Source of the DNA: Chitinophagaceae bacterium
GTDB taxonomy: Bacteria; Bacteroidota; Bacteroidia; Chitinophagales; Chitinophagaceae
DNA: 64,000 bases
Reading direction: 5' to 3'
Assembly: GCA_016721725.1 (NCBI GenBank)
Contig: JADKHN010000004.1
Coordinates: 49,634-113,633, forward strand
Shown here piece by piece: positions 61,794 through 64,000 of this stretch. The first letter of the stretch is position 1; every line of letters starts with the position of its first letter. A program made the position numbers and the translations under genes. A model generated the notes under the pieces. The model made no database searches. It saw only the letters and a list, made by a program, of their open reading frames with translations, and was not told the DNA's origin.

Positions 61794-62242
61794 ATGAATA
61801 AACAGTTCTTTTACTCTTAGTGCTTGTTGTTGTTACAAATATTTTCAGTTATGGCCAATGTAATAAAAGATGGTATTCGGCAGTTCATTTGAGATGCTGA
61901 ATGCTTCAGGTAAAGTTCAACTTAAGGATGATCGATCAATCAGTATTGTATATGATTCGAAAGTTGATTTTATTTACCGTACTGGAGACAACATTACGAT
62001 GAATGGAACTTTTGATTCAATTCGTGCGACTGGAAAACTCCATTTAAGGAAGGCAAAACAGTTATATTGTCAACCATTACCCATGCCGATGGAACCCACC
62101 GTAAATGCAACCTTGACCATTGAGGGAAAAATGGCCCAAAACATTTTTAATTGCAGAGTTTGAAGGATCGGATTATCCAAAACTGCGGCTCGAACCGAAA
62201 AGTTTGAAGAAAATGAAAATAGATCCGGTCGATCCGCAGTAA
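61794..62242 (+). pseudogene. Broken exported protein
   Basis: ATG 61794 opens MNKQFF; with indels repaired a signal peptide of the type LLVLVVVTNIFSYGQC follows. Then in another frame EMLNASGKVQLKDDRSISIV, YDSKVDFIYRTGDNITMNGT and FDSIRATGKL, and in a third frame FEGSDYPKLRLEPKSLKKMK, IDPVDPQ with TAA at 62242. It reads as a small exported or lipoprotein with a beta-rich mature part. Family unknown. At least four indels. Confidence 0.5.
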
Positions 62243-62289
62243 GAATATTTTCACAATATAAGAATAATAGAGCAATAGCCAGCATGAGG

Positions 62290-62440
62290 TTTTTGAACAA
62301 TTCTGTGCCCGTTGGTCAGGGCCCAACCTATCCGGCAGGCGGCCAGACAGGGAGCGTTCGTGATGCGAAGGTATTGTAAATTTCAGCGTCCTTATAGGTA
62401 ACACCAACTGCGGCAAAAGATTGGGAACCGGATTATGCCA
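62290..62440 (+). other. Non-coding spacer
   Basis: CCCGTTGGTCAGGGCCCAAC and GCGGCCAGACAGGGAGCGTT, then CGTGATGCGAAGGTATTGTA (shared with 57586). No gene recognised. Confidence 0.4.
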
Positions 62441-62442
62441 CC

Positions 62443-62895
62443 GTAGTTTTCCGCCTTGGTTGGTGTCCTCACCAACCGGAATTAAGCCAAAATGGAAATA
62501 TTCAATGCCCAATGTTCAATGATCAATATTCAAAGAAGAACCTCTTATGGCGTAGGAGTTTGTTGAATATGGAATGGGGAACAAGGAACAAGGAATAAGG
62601 AAAGCTGCGGATGATGCTTTGATTTTGTTCAGTACCACGCGGCAGTGGAGAAAATTAACCACAAGGACCTGCCTGCCGGTAGGCAGGGACACAAACGTAG
62701 ACAAAGGACAACAAAGCCCTTAACTTCCCAATACACGGCGCGGAAATAGTTGCTGTGCTCTTCGTGAACAACCTTTGTGTCTCTAATGCCACTGGTGATA
62801 CTTCGTCATTGCTCAGTACACCACGCGGCGGCGAGATCCTTAACCTCTAATACCGCTGGTGATACTTCATCATTACTCAGTACACACGCGGCGGC
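62443..62895 (+). repeat. Composite repeat region, copy 2 (partner at 58571)
   Basis: Same modules in the same order as copy 1: hairpin GGTTGGTGTCCTCACCAACC (62458-62477), GAACAAGGAACAAGGAATAAG, GATGCTTTGATTTTGTTCAG (62611-62631), partial palindrome CAGTACCACGCGGCAGTGG (62630-62648), CCTGCCTGCCGGTAGGCAGG (62669-62688), and two GCCGCC-type palindromes at 62786-62832 and 62850-62895. The second pair is more decayed than in copy 1. Confidence 0.8.
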
Positions 62896-62939
62896 GAAAC
62901 TAAAACTACAGCTAAAAACTAACAAACTAACCAACTTAA

Positions 62940-63448
62940 CTCTCTCCTCGTCATAATCGTTCATAATACCCGTTGCCGATATCGATATCTCTTCGCGGGT
63001 GATGGAGAATCCATTGTTTTTATAAAAGCTGATGGCAGGATTGCTCCGGTTCACATTCAGTTCCAGTTCGGTGGCACTTTGGGAAAAAGGCAGGATGGAC
63101 TGGATGATATGATCCAATAGAGTTTACCGACCGCCTTGCCCTGTTAGCAGGGGATCGACGCCAAGTTTGTGCAGGCGGAAGATGGTCTTTGAGCTTGTTC
63201 CGGGATCCTCATCTTTAATCATTTTCAGGGAGAAAGAGGCGAAAACGCAGGGTACATTCTCTTAGAAGTAGGATGAACCGGTGCCCGCTTTGCATTGCTG
63301 CTGAAGCGCCTCATTACTGTGAAAAGATCCAGCATATAAATAATCTGCGCGGGGGGCGGGATGGATGCATAGGCCACGGCTGAGTCTTTTGCGCCAGTTC
63401 ATGGATGGCGGGAATGGATTCAGTTCCAGCCGGCCCGACCGTGATCAT
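62940..63448 (-). pseudogene. GNAT family acetyltransferase, frameshifted
   Basis: Start ATG 63448 (MITVGPAGTESIPAIHELAQ). Then, across frames, QTIYMLDLF-like sequence, ALQQQ, SKTIFRLHKLGVDPLLTGQG (the acetyl-CoA-binding region, with the P-loop-like Q-G-x-G), LLDHIIQSILPFSQSATELE, LNVNRSNPAISFYKNNGFSI (typical of GNAT C-terminal parts) and GNGYY/MNDY near 62955. At least four indels. GNAT enzymes acetylate small molecules or protein N-termini; the substrate is unknown. It starts 6 bp after the end of the upstream broken gene, on the same strand. Confidence 0.65.
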
Positions 63449-63453
63449 CGTGC

Positions 63454-63940
63454 TTATTTCACTTTGATTTTTAGTGAAGAGGCGAACATGAGGCGCCCGC
63501 TGGCGTCTTCCAACGATCCCATCGTAGAAATAAAGTTCCTCGCCCGATTTCAAATGCCCCGGTGATGATCCTCAGCCAGAGTTCGGGCAGGGAGTTGTCT
63601 TGAACAAGTTGATGACCCGGCTGCTGTGGGCGATACCTTTCGGAGGCTTCATCCTCCGTGACCCCCAGTTTCTTATACATGAACTGGTAAGGAGATCTTA
63701 TAGACATTCTTTTTCGTCCGTGATGAGCGGGGGCATTTTGATCAGCCGCTTCCAGCCAGTCAACCACCACCGAATCCATCCTGATGCTGAGTTGGGTAAA
63801 CAGTTTGGGGCTTGAACTGCTGCCTTGGAAGCTTAAGAGGGTACGCGGCGTCAGGCCCTGACCGACACAAGGTGGTTCCCATCAGGCTGATGGCAAAACA
63901 AAGCAGCTTTAGGGTATTCTTTTTTCACTTGATGATTCAT
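63454..63940 (-). pseudogene. Degraded exported-protein gene
   Basis: ATG 63940 opens MNHQVKK; shifting frames give a hydrophobic signal-like stretch, then FGGGLTGWKRLIKMPPLITD in one frame and KLGVTEDEASERYRP in another. The last segment, KSGEELYFYDGIVG joined to EDASGRLMFASSLKIKVK, TAA at 63454, resembles the GldM/PorM C-terminal type ending (GDKLYFDNI...ASGR). Too broken for a firm family. No gene can be assigned between 63941 and 64000. Confidence 0.35.
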
Positions 63941-64000
63941 CCTGCGAATTTAAGCCAGGGTGGTGGCCTTGCTAATTTTAACGAAGCGTTGACAGACTCT

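Noticed and set aside
61870..62163. Stand-alone 97-residue protein at 61870
   Set aside because: The frame has no start context and clearly joins a signal peptide upstream and a conserved-looking end downstream in other frames, so it is part of the broken gene 61794-62242.

Overview
The window looks like a chromosomal segment of a Bacteroidota bacterium, most probably a member of the Chitinophagaceae. The reasons are the TAnnTTTG -7 promoter elements in front of many genes, the type IX secretion genes (a PorP/SprF protein beside a cargo with a gliding-motility-type C-terminal domain), a lipoprotein-type TamA/BamA homologue, and conserved Bacteroidota families (DUF2911, DUF5103, the RDD/SpoIIM/DUF4129/DUF4350/MoxR/DUF58 cluster). 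The genus is not claimed.

Positions 1-36.8 kb are a clean core region in which every reading frame is intact. From the left it holds an ORF6N fragment at the edge; a DUF2911 protein; an anti-sigma-like/sigma pair behind a SAM-hydrolase-type gene; an SDR enzyme; tRNA-Lys(TTT); a LuxE-like protein; an M42 peptidase; Lon; CCA-adding enzyme; MiaA; a FadL-like porin; ProS; the MoxR/DUF58 cluster; TruB; a TamL-like outer-membrane protein; a SpoU methylase; a LolE/FtsX-like permease; the SRP RNA; and fructose-6-phosphate aldolase. tRNA and RNA metabolism is well represented (CCA enzyme, MiaA, TruB, SpoU methylase, ProS, tRNA-Lys, SRP RNA).

Positions 36.8-49.9 kb carry equally ordinary genes (T9SS cargo and PorP, a TPR protein, an S9 peptidase, TrpG/PabA, TrpF, a TlpA-like protein, PdxJ, AhcY, Lrp/AsnC), but almost every one contains one or more single-base frameshifts, mostly in homopolymers. 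The abrupt onset and the housekeeping nature of the hits point to uncorrected sequencing error, though true decay cannot be excluded.

Positions 50-54.4 kb form an AT-rich island with a three-gene operon: a small Cys-rich protein, a membrane-anchored protein of unknown family, and a protein made of three OST-HTH/LOTUS RNA-binding-type domains without a nuclease domain. It is bounded by short inverted cores and followed by small orphan genes separated by attC-like inverted-repeat spacers. This is the best candidate for an undescribed system.

Positions 54.4-64 kb are a patchwork of broken genes (lipoprotein, threonine-aldolase-like enzyme, Fic protein, O-methyltransferase, methionine aminopeptidase, GNAT) and a few intact ones (DUF1801, VOC), embedded in dispersed repeats. 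Several spacers resemble each other, suggesting an integron-like or otherwise cassette-shuffled accessory region; no integrase is visible. Throughout the window intergenic spaces are rich in dispersed palindromes and 7- to 9-bp tandem tracts.
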